Shown: positions 7,581 to 16,283, numbered from the stretch's first letter. The stretch is 24,213 nt of DNA from JAAZAI01 sp050942875 (GCA_050942875.1 JBMNOD010000054.1:1-24213); one strand, 5' to 3'. Notes: generated by a model from the sequence alone, not told the origin. Program-made: numbers and translations.

Positions 7581-9092
7581 CTATCCCGGTTTTTCATGTG
7601 GATGTGGTGCGTCTTCCGCTTTTGCATAGACAATCTCAAGCTTTCTCTTTCCTCTTTCGAACGCAATCAACACCCCGGGAATGTGCATGACGACAAAAGA
7701 CATGTCCGAATCATCTGCGCGAAAAATCACCGAACCGCATCTGGATTGCTGGAAGCAGTACACATCCGGCCAACTAAACTCAACAATCCAATAATAACCG
7801 CACCGATTTTGCTTTGCAAACTCCTTGCGTAATGGATCGGCAAATTCGTGCCCTCCATACACGGACGGCACTTGGCTGGAATCCCTCAAAAAAGGGCGAA
7901 GCACAAGTCCGCTTCCGCATCGAACCTCCAATTGCCGAGCAAACACCTCAAGCCACGACCGATTTTGCGGCAAGAGTTCATCAGAATCCAAAAAATACTG
8001 GATTAAATCCGTAAAACTTTCGGAAACAAGAGTTTGCTCCGCAAAAAGCTGTACAGCTTCATGCGGGCGCAGCATCTTGGCAACCGGCAATGGAACAAAC
8101 ATGGCCACAATCATGCTTTCGAGGTCGCACGAAGGAAAGAAATGGTATGGCCCAAAATTATCGTCAACGACAACAAGGTTTTCGACCCATGTCACATTGG
8201 GCAAAAACACAGGTTTGGCGGAATCAGTCATGGTGAAATATCCTACATCAGCCATGGCTCGCCAACTGTTCTTGTCAAAAGTATGCCCTATGATGGTGAT
8301 TGCGTGCAATCCGCGATCAGTCTTGATGGCGGCGACAACTGGCAACCCGGATTCAATGAAACCGTAAACATCCTGAAGAACATGCTCAGCACTCACGGCA
8401 TTTGCTGACATGTAGGCATAATTACGCATCCAAAATGGCACATTGTTCGAAGCAAAAAACCTTTGCATCTCTTCAATGTTCAAGCCGCGACCATCCATGC
8501 AGTCCGAAGGATTGACCAGCCCAGCCTGAATGTTGATGTCTATTGTTGTCTTGACCTTTTCAAAACGCTTGGCTTGATGTCGCCAATACTTTGCGACTCC
8601 ATAGAGCAAAGCTTGCGCACACATGGTTTCGCGGTTGTTTTTCTCTATGTAATAAAACCCCGAAATATCGTAAGTTCGCTTTGTGCCATCATTGTTTATA
8701 GACACGTCAAAGGATGTCTCTATCACACAAGGGAAAAATGCATAGCTCTCTGACTGGGCGTTTTTTACCGTCTTAATTGTTATGAAGGCCTCGGCCACGC
8801 TTCCATCGGGACGCAAATCGCAATAACCACCGTACTCTGGCTCGCCAGCACAGGGATCGCCATCGAAGAAATGCAAACGACGACAACGCCCCTCCTCTTT
8901 CTTTTGCCACCGACATTCGGCAGAAAATTGATCCGACACAACATCCTCGAACACAAGAACATGTTTCAAAAAACCCTTTCGTTTTAATGAAAACAGTATC
9001 TTGTATATCGGAATCTTGTCTCTGTCTGCTATCTCCAGATACCGAAGCAAATCCCAGAGGTCGCTTATGGAGCCGACATGCTTTACATCCAT
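7581..9092 (-). CDS. unrecognised protein with a papain-like Cys-His-Asp pattern
   Basis: 503 residues, no family recognised. No signal peptide or membrane helix is apparent, so it is probably cytoplasmic. In the middle, three segments occur in the order and spacing of papain-like (C39-like or transglutaminase-like) folds: C158 in ETMCAQALLYG at the head of a predicted helix, H263 in GLHAITIIGH and D310/D311 in LVVVDDNFGPY. The N-terminal 130 residues are rich in Cys and charged residues. The C-terminal 180 residues look like a separate domain. Base composition differs from its neighbours: the line starting at 8161 has 29 G+C of 60, whereas the line at 7081 in nspC has 44. Only 5 nt separate it from nspC and 40 nt from the small gene upstream. 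Ribosome site is weak. Likely acquired by transfer; the substrate, if any, is unknown. It could also be a catalytically inactive relative. Confidence 0.75.
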   Translation of the reverse strand: MDVKHVGSISDLWDLLRYLEIADRDKIPIYKILFSLKRKGFLKHVLVFEDVVSDQFSAECRWQKKEEGRCRRLHFFDGDPCAGEPEYGGYCDLRPDGSVAEAFITIKTVKNAQSESYAFFPCVIETSFDVSINNDGTKRTYDISGFYYIEKNNRETMCAQALLYGVAKYWRHQAKRFEKVKTTIDINIQAGLVNPSDCMDGRGLNIEEMQRFFASNNVPFWMRNYAYMSANAVSAEHVLQDVYGFIESGLPVVAAIKTDRGLHAITIIGHTFDKNSWRAMADVGYFTMTDSAKPVFLPNVTWVENLVVVDDNFGPYHFFPSCDLESMIVAMFVPLPVAKMLRPHEAVQLFAEQTLVSESFTDLIQYFLDSDELLPQNRSWLEVFARQLEVRCGSGLVLRPFLRDSSQVPSVYGGHEFADPLRKEFAKQNRCGYYWIVEFSWPDVYCFQQSRCGSVIFRADDSDMSFVVMHIPGVLIAFERGKRKLEIVYAKAEDAPHPHEKPG

Positions 9093-9132
9093 GAGTCCAA
9101 CAACTTAAAAATCTGGGATTTCTAAAACACGG

Positions 9133-9330
9133 TTAAAAACGGAAGGAAGCCCAGTTTTTCTGGTCCATGGCTTCACGCTTCTTGCGTTCCTCGACTCCCT
9201 TTTTGAGTGCCGATCGCCCTTCGTCGATTGCCGCTGCAAAGAGAACCATGACTTCCCTGTCAAAGTCAGGCTGCGAGTCAGACGCCGTCTTCGACTTAGG
9301 CTTTGATTTTGAGTTTGTCTTCCCGGCCAT
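9133..9330 (-). CDS. small lysine-rich hypothetical protein
   Basis: 65 residues: a disordered, K/S-rich N-terminus (residues 1-22), then an amphipathic helical stretch (about 23-60) with many charged residues, ending in W-A-S-F-R-F. No family recognised. GAGG lies 8 nt before ATG 9330; the adjacent GTG at 9333 is a less likely start. The gene shares strand and the low-GC composition of the 503-residue gene that starts 40 nt downstream, and a TTGACA-bearing promoter lies upstream. The pair therefore looks like a two-gene unit. A small partner, adaptor or antitoxin-like role is possible but nothing in the sequence shows it. Confidence 0.55.
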   Translation of the reverse strand: MAGKTNSKSKPKSKTASDSQPDFDREVMVLFAAAIDEGRSALKKGVEERKKREAMDQKNWASFRF

Positions 9331-9408
9331 CACATTAACCTCATTTCATTATGGACAATTAGGGGCAAACCTAGGGATGAACAATTCACCCGACTAAACG
9401 CCTCACAC

Positions 9409-9435
9409 ATTACATGAACCTTTTCGTGCTGTCAA
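9409..9435 (-). promoter_or_regulatory. putative promoter of the small-protein/503-residue gene pair
   Basis: On the minus strand TTGACA (9435-9430) and TGTAAT (9414-9409) are 15 bp apart, shorter than ideal. The predicted start near 9402 gives a leader of about 70 nt before ATG 9330. If real, the inserted pair, and perhaps nspC, are transcribed independently of speB and the dehydrogenase. Confidence 0.4.
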
Positions 9436-9583
9436 CCAAAACTTGATGAATGACGGATTGCGAATGAATTACGAATGACGAATGACGGGGCTGGATGGAC
9501 GTAGGTGAATGAGCGTAGGTGGCGGGGTTTTAACTACGAAAGACACGAAAAGGGGTGGGTGGCTTGAGGGTCTCCGGTCTCGT

Positions 9584-9604
9584 TCTTGTCTCTTGTCTCT
9601 CGTC
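9584..9604. repeat. heptanucleotide repeat TCTTGTC x3
   Basis: Units at 9584, 9591 and 9598 read TCTTGTC, TCTTGTC, TCTCGTC. Confidence 0.7.
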
Positions 9605-9618
9605 TCGCGCCCTCTTCG

Positions 9619-9646
9619 ATAGTCCATAGTCCATGGACCATAGTCC
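9619..9646. repeat. heptanucleotide repeat ATAGTCC x4
   Basis: Units start at 9619, 9626, 9633 and 9640; the third is the variant ATGGACC, which makes the block partly self-complementary (GGTCCAT/ATGGACC). Confidence 0.75.
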
Positions 9647-9988
9647 TGAAGAACCTTGGCGTCCTTGGCATGAGTTTTTCACGCAAAGGCCGCGAAGACC
9701 GCAAGGGCTTTGGCGGCTTCGCCGAGTGGGGAATAGCCACGAAAAACAGAAACCAATCCTGTAAATCCTGTAATCCTGTCTTGAAAAATGAAGGGAATTT
9801 TAGACTTGTGATTTGTGATTTGCCGGAGAGCAGCTTTGTCACGTTGTCGATTTTAGCGGCTTGCGGCTAGGGAGCCGGAGGGCAGCTTTGTCGCGAGCGT
9901 TGTCGTGAGCTTTGTCGACGTCACCGACGCCAGCCCAGGCTCAAGACCCGCGGAGGCAACTTTGTCGCGGGCTTTGGCGAGTCGTTAG

Positions 9989-10024
9989 GATCGGTCTGAT
10001 CGGTCGGATCGGTCGGATTGGTCA
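9989..10024. repeat. 9-bp tandem repeat GATCGGTCg x4
   Basis: Units GATCGGTCT, GATCGGTCG, GATCGGTCG and GATTGGTCA start at 9989, 9998, 10007 and 10016. A related word in inverted orientation (GATCCGTCT GATCCGAAC) lies at 12325-12342 on the other side of the speB-dehydrogenase pair. Confidence 0.75.
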
Positions 10025-10073
10025 GATCAATGTGTGAGAGCAAGTGTGGGAGCAAGTGTTTCGCCTTTCGGCA

Positions 10074-10101
10074 CTAGCCACTAGCGACTAGCGACTAGCG
10101 A
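10074..10101. repeat. heptanucleotide repeat CTAGCGA x4
   Basis: Units at 10074 (CTAGCCA), 10081, 10088 and 10095. Together with the preceding CTTTCGGCA it forms a roughly 40-bp dispersed repeat whose second copy is at 22965-23003 between ackA and pta. Confidence 0.8.
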
Positions 10102-10128
10102 CTCATGAGAGCAAGTGCAGGCGAGATT

Positions 10129-11328
10129 TCAGTCCACTAAAACGGGATCGAAGCTCTCCTTCCACGGCAGGCCCCACTGGTTCAGGGCGTCCATGAAGGG
10201 ATCGGGATCGAATTCCTCGACGTTGAAGACGCCGGGGCGCTTCCACTTGCCGGTGAGCATCATCATGCCGCCGATCATCGCCGGGACGCCGGTCGTGTAC
10301 GAAATCGCCTGGGAGCCGACTTCGCGGTAGCATTCCTGGTGGTCGCAGATGTTGTAGACGTAGTAGCGCTTCGGCTTGCCGTCCTTGAGGCCCGTGAAGA
10401 TGCAGCCGATGTTCGTCTTGCCCTGGGTGCGCGGCCCCAGCGACGCGGGATCGGGCAGCACGGCCTTGAGGAACTGCAGCGGAACGATCTGCCGGCCCTC
10501 GAACTCGATCGGCTCGATCGACGTCATGCCGACGTTCTCCAGGCACTTCAGGTGCGTCAGGTAGCTCTGCCCGAAGGTCATGAAGAAGCGGATGCGCTTG
10601 ACGCCCTTGATGTTCAGCGCCAGCGACTCGATCTCCTCGTGGTGGAGCAGGTACATGTCCTTCGGGCCGACGCCGTCGAAGTCGTACACGCGCTTGATCT
10701 CCATCGGCTCCGTCTCGACCCACTCGCCGTTCTCCCAGTAGCTCCCCTTGGCGGTGACCTCGCGGATGTTGATCTCGGGGTTGAAGTTGGTGGCGAAGGG
10801 GTAGCCGTGGTCGCCGCCGTTGCAGTCGAGGATGTCGATCGTCTCGATGGCGTCGAAGTGGTGCTTCTGCGCATGGGCGCTGAACACGCCCGTGACGCCG
10901 GGGTCGAACCCGCACCCGAGCAGGGCCATGATGCCGGCCTTCTCGAAGCGGTCGCGGTAGTCCCACTGCCACTTGTACTCGAACTTCGCCGTGTCTGGCG
11001 GCTCGTAGTTGGCGGTGTCCAGGTAGTCGACGCCCGTCGCGAGGCACGCGTCCATGATCGTCAAGTCCTGGTACGGCAGCGCGATGTTCATCACGAGATC
11101 GGGCCGGTAGTCCTTGATCAGCGCAACCAGCTCCTCCACGCTGTCGGCGTCCACCCGGGCGGTGGAGATCGCCGTCTTGCCGCCGTCGAGCTTTTCCTTG
11201 AGCGCGTCGCACTTCGACTTCGTGCGGCTCGCGATGCAGATGTCCGGAAACACCTCGTGGTTCTGGCAGCACTTGTGGACGACCACGCCGGCGACGCCGC
11301 CGGCTCCAATGATCAATGTTCGGCTCAT
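10129..11328 (-). CDS. carboxy(nor)spermidine dehydrogenase, saccharopine dehydrogenase family
   Basis: 399 residues. Condenses L-aspartate beta-semialdehyde with putrescine (or diaminopropane) and reduces the imine with NAD(P)H, giving carboxyspermidine (or carboxynorspermidine). The Rossmann glycine motif GAGGVAG is at 8-14, and a saccharopine-dehydrogenase catalytic-domain fold follows, with LLGCGFDPGVTGVF, CNGGDHG and the C-terminal segment G-V-P-A-M-I-G-G-M-M-M-L-T-G-K-W. The assignment against lysine-pathway saccharopine dehydrogenase rests on context: agmatinase directly upstream and nspC downstream. ATG 11328 overlaps the speB stop (ATGA) and has GGAGGGAGA upstream, which rules out longer in-frame starts inside speB. 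The gene ends against the repeat-filled region that now separates it from nspC. Confidence 0.9.
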   Translation of the reverse strand: MSRTLIIGAGGVAGVVVHKCCQNHEVFPDICIASRTKSKCDALKEKLDGGKTAISTARVDADSVEELVALIKDYRPDLVMNIALPYQDLTIMDACLATGVDYLDTANYEPPDTAKFEYKWQWDYRDRFEKAGIMALLGCGFDPGVTGVFSAHAQKHHFDAIETIDILDCNGGDHGYPFATNFNPEINIREVTAKGSYWENGEWVETEPMEIKRVYDFDGVGPKDMYLLHHEEIESLALNIKGVKRIRFFMTFGQSYLTHLKCLENVGMTSIEPIEFEGRQIVPLQFLKAVLPDPASLGPRTQGKTNIGCIFTGLKDGKPKRYYVYNICDHQECYREVGSQAISYTTGVPAMIGGMMMLTGKWKRPGVFNVEEFDPDPFMDALNQWGLPWKESFDPVLVD

Positions 11329-12182
11329 GTGTTTCTCCCTCCAAGCAGGAGGAGCGCCTCCCGCAGGATTTTGCAAGCCAGCGCCGTGGACGCCCCGGAG
11401 GCGTCGCAGGCTGGCGAAAGTTCGGTGAAGTCCATCGCGACGACGTTCAGCCGAAGCGCCGTCTTCAGCGCCCGGAGCAGGCCGGCGAACGAGACGCCGC
11501 CCGCCTCGGGCGTGCCCGTGCCCGGGAAGCACGAGGGATCGAGGACGTCGAGATCGACCGTGACGTAGACCGGCGCCTCGCCAATCTCGCGCACGGCGTC
11601 GGGCAGGCGGCTGAACCCGAAGCGGCACGTCTTCACGTGCCGGGCGCCCCATTCGAATTCGGCGCCGTCGCCGCTGCGAATCCCGAACTGGAAAATCCGC
11701 CCGTCGCCCACCAGCTCGTGGCACCGGCGCATCACGCAGGCGTGCGACAGCTTGACGCCGAGGTACTCGTCGCGCAGGTCGGCGTGGGCGTCGAAATGGA
11801 CGATGCGCAGATCGGGGTGGCGGCGGACGGCGCTGCGCACGGCGCCGAGGGTGACGAGGTGCTCGCCGCCGAGCATGACGGGGATCTTGCCGTCGCCGAG
11901 GATGTCGTCCGTCTGCTCGGCGATCATGTCCAGCGCCGCCTCGGGGCTGCCGAAGGGCAGTTCGAGGTCGCCGCCGTCGAAGATGCGCAGACAGGCAAGA
12001 TCGCGATCCTGGTACGGGCTGAACGTCTCGATGCCGAAGCTCTCGTTGCGCATCGCCGAGCAGCCGAAGCGCGCGCCCGGCCGAAACGAGGTCGTGCTGT
12101 CGAAGGGCGCTCCGAAAAGCACGATGTCGCTTTCGTCGTACGAGGCATCGCAGCCAATGAAGGTATGTTCAGTTCGCGTCAT
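11325..12182 (-). CDS. speB: agmatinase/ureohydrolase family protein
   Basis: 285 residues. Hydrolyses agmatine to putrescine and urea with a binuclear Mn centre. Ligands visible are H108 (GGEH), D131, H133 and D135 (DAHAD), and D210 and D212 (VDLDVLDPS). G-G-E-H-L-V-T and the final E254 (DFTELSP) complete the ureohydrolase set. It is the first gene of the polyamine cluster and overlaps the dehydrogenase by 4 nt. ATG 12182 is preferred over TTG 12188, although neither has a clear ribosome site. The arginine decarboxylase that would make agmatine is not in the window. Substrate could in principle be another guanidino compound; the neighbours favour agmatine. Confidence 0.9.
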   Translation of the reverse strand: MTRTEHTFIGCDASYDESDIVLFGAPFDSTTSFRPGARFGCSAMRNESFGIETFSPYQDRDLACLRIFDGGDLELPFGSPEAALDMIAEQTDDILGDGKIPVMLGGEHLVTLGAVRSAVRRHPDLRIVHFDAHADLRDEYLGVKLSHACVMRRCHELVGDGRIFQFGIRSGDGAEFEWGARHVKTCRFGFSRLPDAVREIGEAPVYVTVDLDVLDPSCFPGTGTPEAGGVSFAGLLRALKTALRLNVVAMDFTELSPACDASGASTALACKILREALLLLGGRNT

Positions 12183-12191
12183 AGGCAAGCT

Positions 12192-12220
12192 AGTCTACCA
12201 TCTTCCGCCCCCCATTGCAA
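12192..12220 (-). promoter_or_regulatory. putative promoter of the speB-dehydrogenase transcript
   Basis: On the minus strand TTGCAA (12220-12215) and TAGACT (12197-12192) are 17 bp apart. The predicted start falls only a few bases before ATG 12182, so the message may be leaderless or nearly so, in line with the missing ribosome site. Confidence 0.35.
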
Positions 12221-12390
12221 AAACACATTTTTTTGAGGGGCGTCCCTAATGGATTTACCCCACACGTGCACGTTCTTAGACTTGCTCCCACACGCGCTCT
12301 CCCGCCCTTGCCCTCACGCTCACTGATCCGTCTGATCCGAACCAATTGAACTTTGGATCCAGCTCCCCCTGTCCGCCCTTCGACGTTTTC

Positions 12391-12420
12391 TTGACTCCAA
12401 CGATCCCGCAGCGGTATAAT
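12391..12420 (+). promoter_or_regulatory. near-consensus promoter of melA
   Basis: TTGACT (12391-12396) and a perfect TATAAT (12415-12420) are separated by 18 bp. The predicted start near 12427 leaves a 30-nt leader carrying AAGGAG at 12449-12454. No operator palindrome was recognised next to it. Confidence 0.75.
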
Positions 12421-12458
12421 GCCGACATTTAATCCCAATCAACCCACTAAGGAGCAAT

Positions 12459-13811
<1,353 letters not shown>

Positions 13812-13839
13812 TCCCCCGCCCCGCCCGCCGCCTCTCCCG

Positions 13840-13864
13840 TGGGCGGGCGCCGAGTGCCCGCCCA
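13840..13864 (+). terminator. GC-rich stem-loop between melA and mnmA
   Basis: TGGGCGGGC (13840-13848) pairs perfectly with GCCCGCCCA (13856-13864) around a 7-nt loop. No T-run follows, so it is at best a pause or Rho-assisted site. Confidence 0.35.
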
Positions 13865-13912
13865 AACCATTCGCCCCGGCGGCGCCCGGGGAAGGACACG
13901 CCTCGACGACCC

Positions 13913-14980
13913 ATGAAAGTCCTCATCGGCCTCAGCGGTGGCGTCGACTCCTCGGTCGCCGCGCTCCTCCTCAAACATCGTGGCGCCGACCTCGTCGGCG
14001 CCACGATGGCAATCTGGCGCAACGGCAAATACGCCGGCGGCGACCGCGCCGCCTGCTTCGGCGCCGGCGAGGCGGACGACATCGCCGCCGCCGAAGCCTT
14101 CTGCCGACGCTTCGGCATCCCCTACCGCGCCTTCGACTGCTCCGCCGAATACGACGCCGAGATCGTCGCCCACTTCCGCGCCGAACACCTCGCCGGCCGC
14201 ACCCCCAACCCCTGCGTGCGCTGCAACGCCATGATGAAGTTCGGCCTCCTCCCGCGCCTCGCCGAACAAGCCGGCATCGCCTTCGACCACTTCGCCACCG
14301 GCCACTACGCGCGCAACGACGTCGCCAACGGACGCCACCGGCTCCTGCGCGCCGCCGACGCCGCCAAGGACCAATCCTACTTCCTCTACCGCCTCTCCCA
14401 GGCGCAAATCGCCCGCCACCTCTTCCCCCTCGGCGACATGGCCAAGGCCGACGTCCGCGCCTTCGCCCGCGAACACGGCCTCGACGCCGCCGACAGGCCC
14501 GACAGCCAGGACTTCTACAGCGGCGACACCGCGGAGCTCATCGGAGCACCCGACCGCCCCGGCGATTTCGTGGACGAGTCCGGACGCGTCCTCGGCCGCC
14601 ACACCGGCCACTGGAAATACACGGTCGGCCAGCGCAAGGGCATCGGCATCGCCGCCGCCGAACCGCTCTACGTCGTCGCGCTCGACGCCTGCCGCAACCG
14701 GGTCGTCGTCGCCCCCGGCGCACGCGCCATCCGCCACTCGCTCGTCGCCGCATCCTGCAACTGGGTCTCCATCCCGCCCCCCGAAACGGAAATCCACGTC
14801 TCCATCAAAGTCCGCTCCGCCGGCCGCCCCGCGCCCGGCGCCACCGTCCGCCCCCTCGGCGACGGCCGCGTCGCCGCGCGCTTCGACGACGGCATCCGCG
14901 GCGTCGCGCCCGGACAATCCGCCGTCTTCTACGACGGCGACGTCCTGCTCGGCGGCGGCATCATCGAAAGCGCGCAATGA
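13913..14980 (+). CDS. mnmA: tRNA 2-thiouridylase MnmA, variant without the second catalytic cysteine
   Basis: 355 residues. MnmA adenylates U34 of tRNA-Lys/Glu/Gln and replaces its 2-oxygen with sulfur. The PP-loop SGGVDSS is at 8-14, the tRNA/ATP region FATGHYAR at 127-134, DQSYFLY at 153-159 and VGQRKGIG at 238-245. The first catalytic cysteine region reads P-N-P-C101-V-R-C104-N. In most MnmA proteins a second cysteine lies in S-x-x-(I/V)-C-F-I. Here that segment reads PDSQDFYSGD (196-205) with no cysteine, so the usual persulfide/disulfide relay cannot form in the same way. The CxxC might instead hold an Fe-S cluster, as in other tRNA thiolases (inference). The start has only a distant AAGGA. 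The stop overlaps the hydE start (ATGA). Confidence 0.88.
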   Translation: MKVLIGLSGGVDSSVAALLLKHRGADLVGATMAIWRNGKYAGGDRAACFGAGEADDIAAAEAFCRRFGIPYRAFDCSAEYDAEIVAHFRAEHLAGRTPNPCVRCNAMMKFGLLPRLAEQAGIAFDHFATGHYARNDVANGRHRLLRAADAAKDQSYFLYRLSQAQIARHLFPLGDMAKADVRAFAREHGLDAADRPDSQDFYSGDTAELIGAPDRPGDFVDESGRVLGRHTGHWKYTVGQRKGIGIAAAEPLYVVALDACRNRVVVAPGARAIRHSLVAASCNWVSIPPPETEIHVSIKVRSAGRPAPGATVRPLGDGRVAARFDDGIRGVAPGQSAVFYDGDVLLGGGIIESAQ

Positions 14981-16095
14981 ACCCCCTCAAGGACATCCTC
15001 GAACGCGCCTCCGACCGCCCCCACGCCCTCGCCCGCGACGAGCTCGCCGCGCTGCTCGCGCTGGCCGACCCTGCGGAAATCGCCGCGCTGCACGCCGCCG
15101 CCTACGCCGTCAAGATCCGCCACTCCGGCAAGCTCGTGAGCCTGCGCGGCATCATCGAGATGGGCAACCGCTGCGCCAAGGACTGCTACTACTGCGGCAT
15201 CCGCAAAGGCAACGCCAACATCGACCGCTTCGAGCTCGACGAAGCCGCCATCCTGCGCGCCGCGCGCCGCAGCCTCGACCTGCGCGACGGCTCGCTCGTG
15301 CTCCAATCCGGCGAAATCGAATCCGAAAAGCACACCGCCTGCATCGAACGCCTCCTCCGCAAAATCCGCGACCTCGACGGCGGCAAGACCGGCATCACCC
15401 TCTCGCTTGGCGAACAGTCACAGGAGACATACGCCCGCTGGCGCGCGGCGGGCGCGCACCGCTACCTCCTGCGCATCGAAACCTCCAACCCCGCCTTCTA
15501 CGCCACGCTCCACCCCGAAGGCCACAGCTTCGAACGCCGCGTCAATTGCCTCCGCCTGCTCCGCAAATATGATTACCAAGTCGGCACCGGCGTCATGATC
15601 GGCCTGCCCGGCCAGACCCTCGACGACCTCGCCGGCGACATCCTCTTCTTCCGCGACCTCGACATCGACATGATCGGCATGGGTCCCTACATCCCGCACC
15701 GCGACACCCCGCTCGGGCGCGACATCCCCTTCACCCCGGACTACGCCGTCGGCCGGCTCCGCCTCGGCCTCAACATGATCGCCGCCACGCGCCTCTTCCT
15801 CCACGACGTCAACATCGCCGCCACCACGGCGCTCCACGCCCTGGCGGACGACGGCCGCGAGCGCGGCGTCCTCGCCGGCGCCAACGTGATCATGCCCAAC
15901 ATCACCGACACCGAATACCGCCGCAGCTACCAGCTCTACGAAAACAAGCCCGGCCTCGACGAAAGCGCCGAATCCAGCCGCCACGACCTCGAACGCCGCC
16001 TCGCCGCCATCGGCGAATCCATCAACTGGGGCGCCCGCGGCGACTCCCCCCGCTACGCTGCACGAACGACTCTACTTCCCGGCACTGAGCGATGA
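14977..16095 (+). CDS. hydE: [FeFe] hydrogenase maturase HydE (radical SAM)
   Basis: 372 residues. HydE is a radical SAM enzyme that, with HydF and HydG, builds the 2Fe subcluster of [FeFe] hydrogenase. The SAM cluster motif is C66-x3-C70-x2-C73 in NRCAKDCYYCG. LQSGE (near 109-113) and the SLGEQS, LRIETS and GLPGQT strands match the HydE barrel. The start overlaps mnmA by 4 nt. The C-terminal cysteines that hold a second, dispensable cluster in some HydE proteins are absent. It points towards the hydrogenase operon but lies on the opposite strand. hydF and hydG are not in the window. The related methylornithine synthase PylB and biotin synthase are less likely given the context. Confidence 0.9.
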   Translation: MNPLKDILERASDRPHALARDELAALLALADPAEIAALHAAAYAVKIRHSGKLVSLRGIIEMGNRCAKDCYYCGIRKGNANIDRFELDEAAILRAARRSLDLRDGSLVLQSGEIESEKHTACIERLLRKIRDLDGGKTGITLSLGEQSQETYARWRAAGAHRYLLRIETSNPAFYATLHPEGHSFERRVNCLRLLRKYDYQVGTGVMIGLPGQTLDDLAGDILFFRDLDIDMIGMGPYIPHRDTPLGRDIPFTPDYAVGRLRLGLNMIAATRLFLHDVNIAATTALHALADDGRERGVLAGANVIMPNITDTEYRRSYQLYENKPGLDESAESSRHDLERRLAAIGESINWGARGDSPRYAARTTLLPGTER

Positions 16096-16149
16096 TGATT
16101 TTTCCATCAGCATGCCCCCAAGACGATTCCCGATCGCCTTCGTCTATGC

Positions 16150-16176
16150 CATTTTCGGGGTCTGTCCCCAAAAATG
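16150..16176. repeat. palindrome around GGGGTCTGTCCCC
   Basis: CATTTTCGGGG (16150-16160) pairs with CCCCAAAAATG (16166-16176) with one mismatch around TCTGT. It lies 55 bp after hydE. Similar GGGGTCTGTCCCC palindromes are familiar as dispersed elements next to REP-associated transposase genes in other bacteria; no such gene is visible here. Confidence 0.5.
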
Positions 16177-16179
16177 CCT

Positions 16180-16283
16180 TTAGAGCGACTTGAGAAATAG
16201 TATAGCCGCACGATTTGAACTAGGATTCGGCGTTTGGAGCTGGAGGATAGAATGTGGACACGGATTTTCTTAAACCGCTCTAG
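16180..16283. repeat. MITE-like element with imperfect terminal inverted repeats
   Basis: TTAGAGCGACTTGAGAAAT at 16180-16198 and the reverse complement of 16264-16283 (CTAGAGCGGTTTAAGAAAAT) agree at most positions (TAGAGCG, TT, AGAAA shared). The roughly 104-bp piece contains no gene. It may be a miniature transposable element or a leftover of an IS; only one copy is in the window, so mobility is unproven. Confidence 0.4.

Larger units (their letters stand above)
9436..10128. other. non-coding, repeat-filled intergenic region
   Basis: About 690 bp with no credible gene. It is a patchwork of short tandem words: ACGAATG x2 (9471-9484), CGTAGGT spaced by 14 bp (9500-9520), TCTTGTC x3 (9584-9604), ATAGTCC x4 (9619-9646), AATCCTGT x3 (9755-9779), TTGTGAT x2 (9806-9819), several CTTTGTCGxG words (9832-9975), a 9-bp word (9989-10024) and CTAGCGA x4 (10074-10101). 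Open frames here are short and low in typical protein features. It separates the inserted gene pair from the end of the dehydrogenase gene. Confidence 0.75.

Noticed and set aside
9586..9870. Open frames on either strand of the repeat-filled region
   Set aside because: They are made of tandem repeat words, lack ribosome sites and resemble no protein.
11329..11724. N-terminal extension of the dehydrogenase within the speB region
   Set aside because: The added residues are an out-of-frame reading of speB; ATG 11328 has GGAGGGAGA and the Rossmann motif directly follows.
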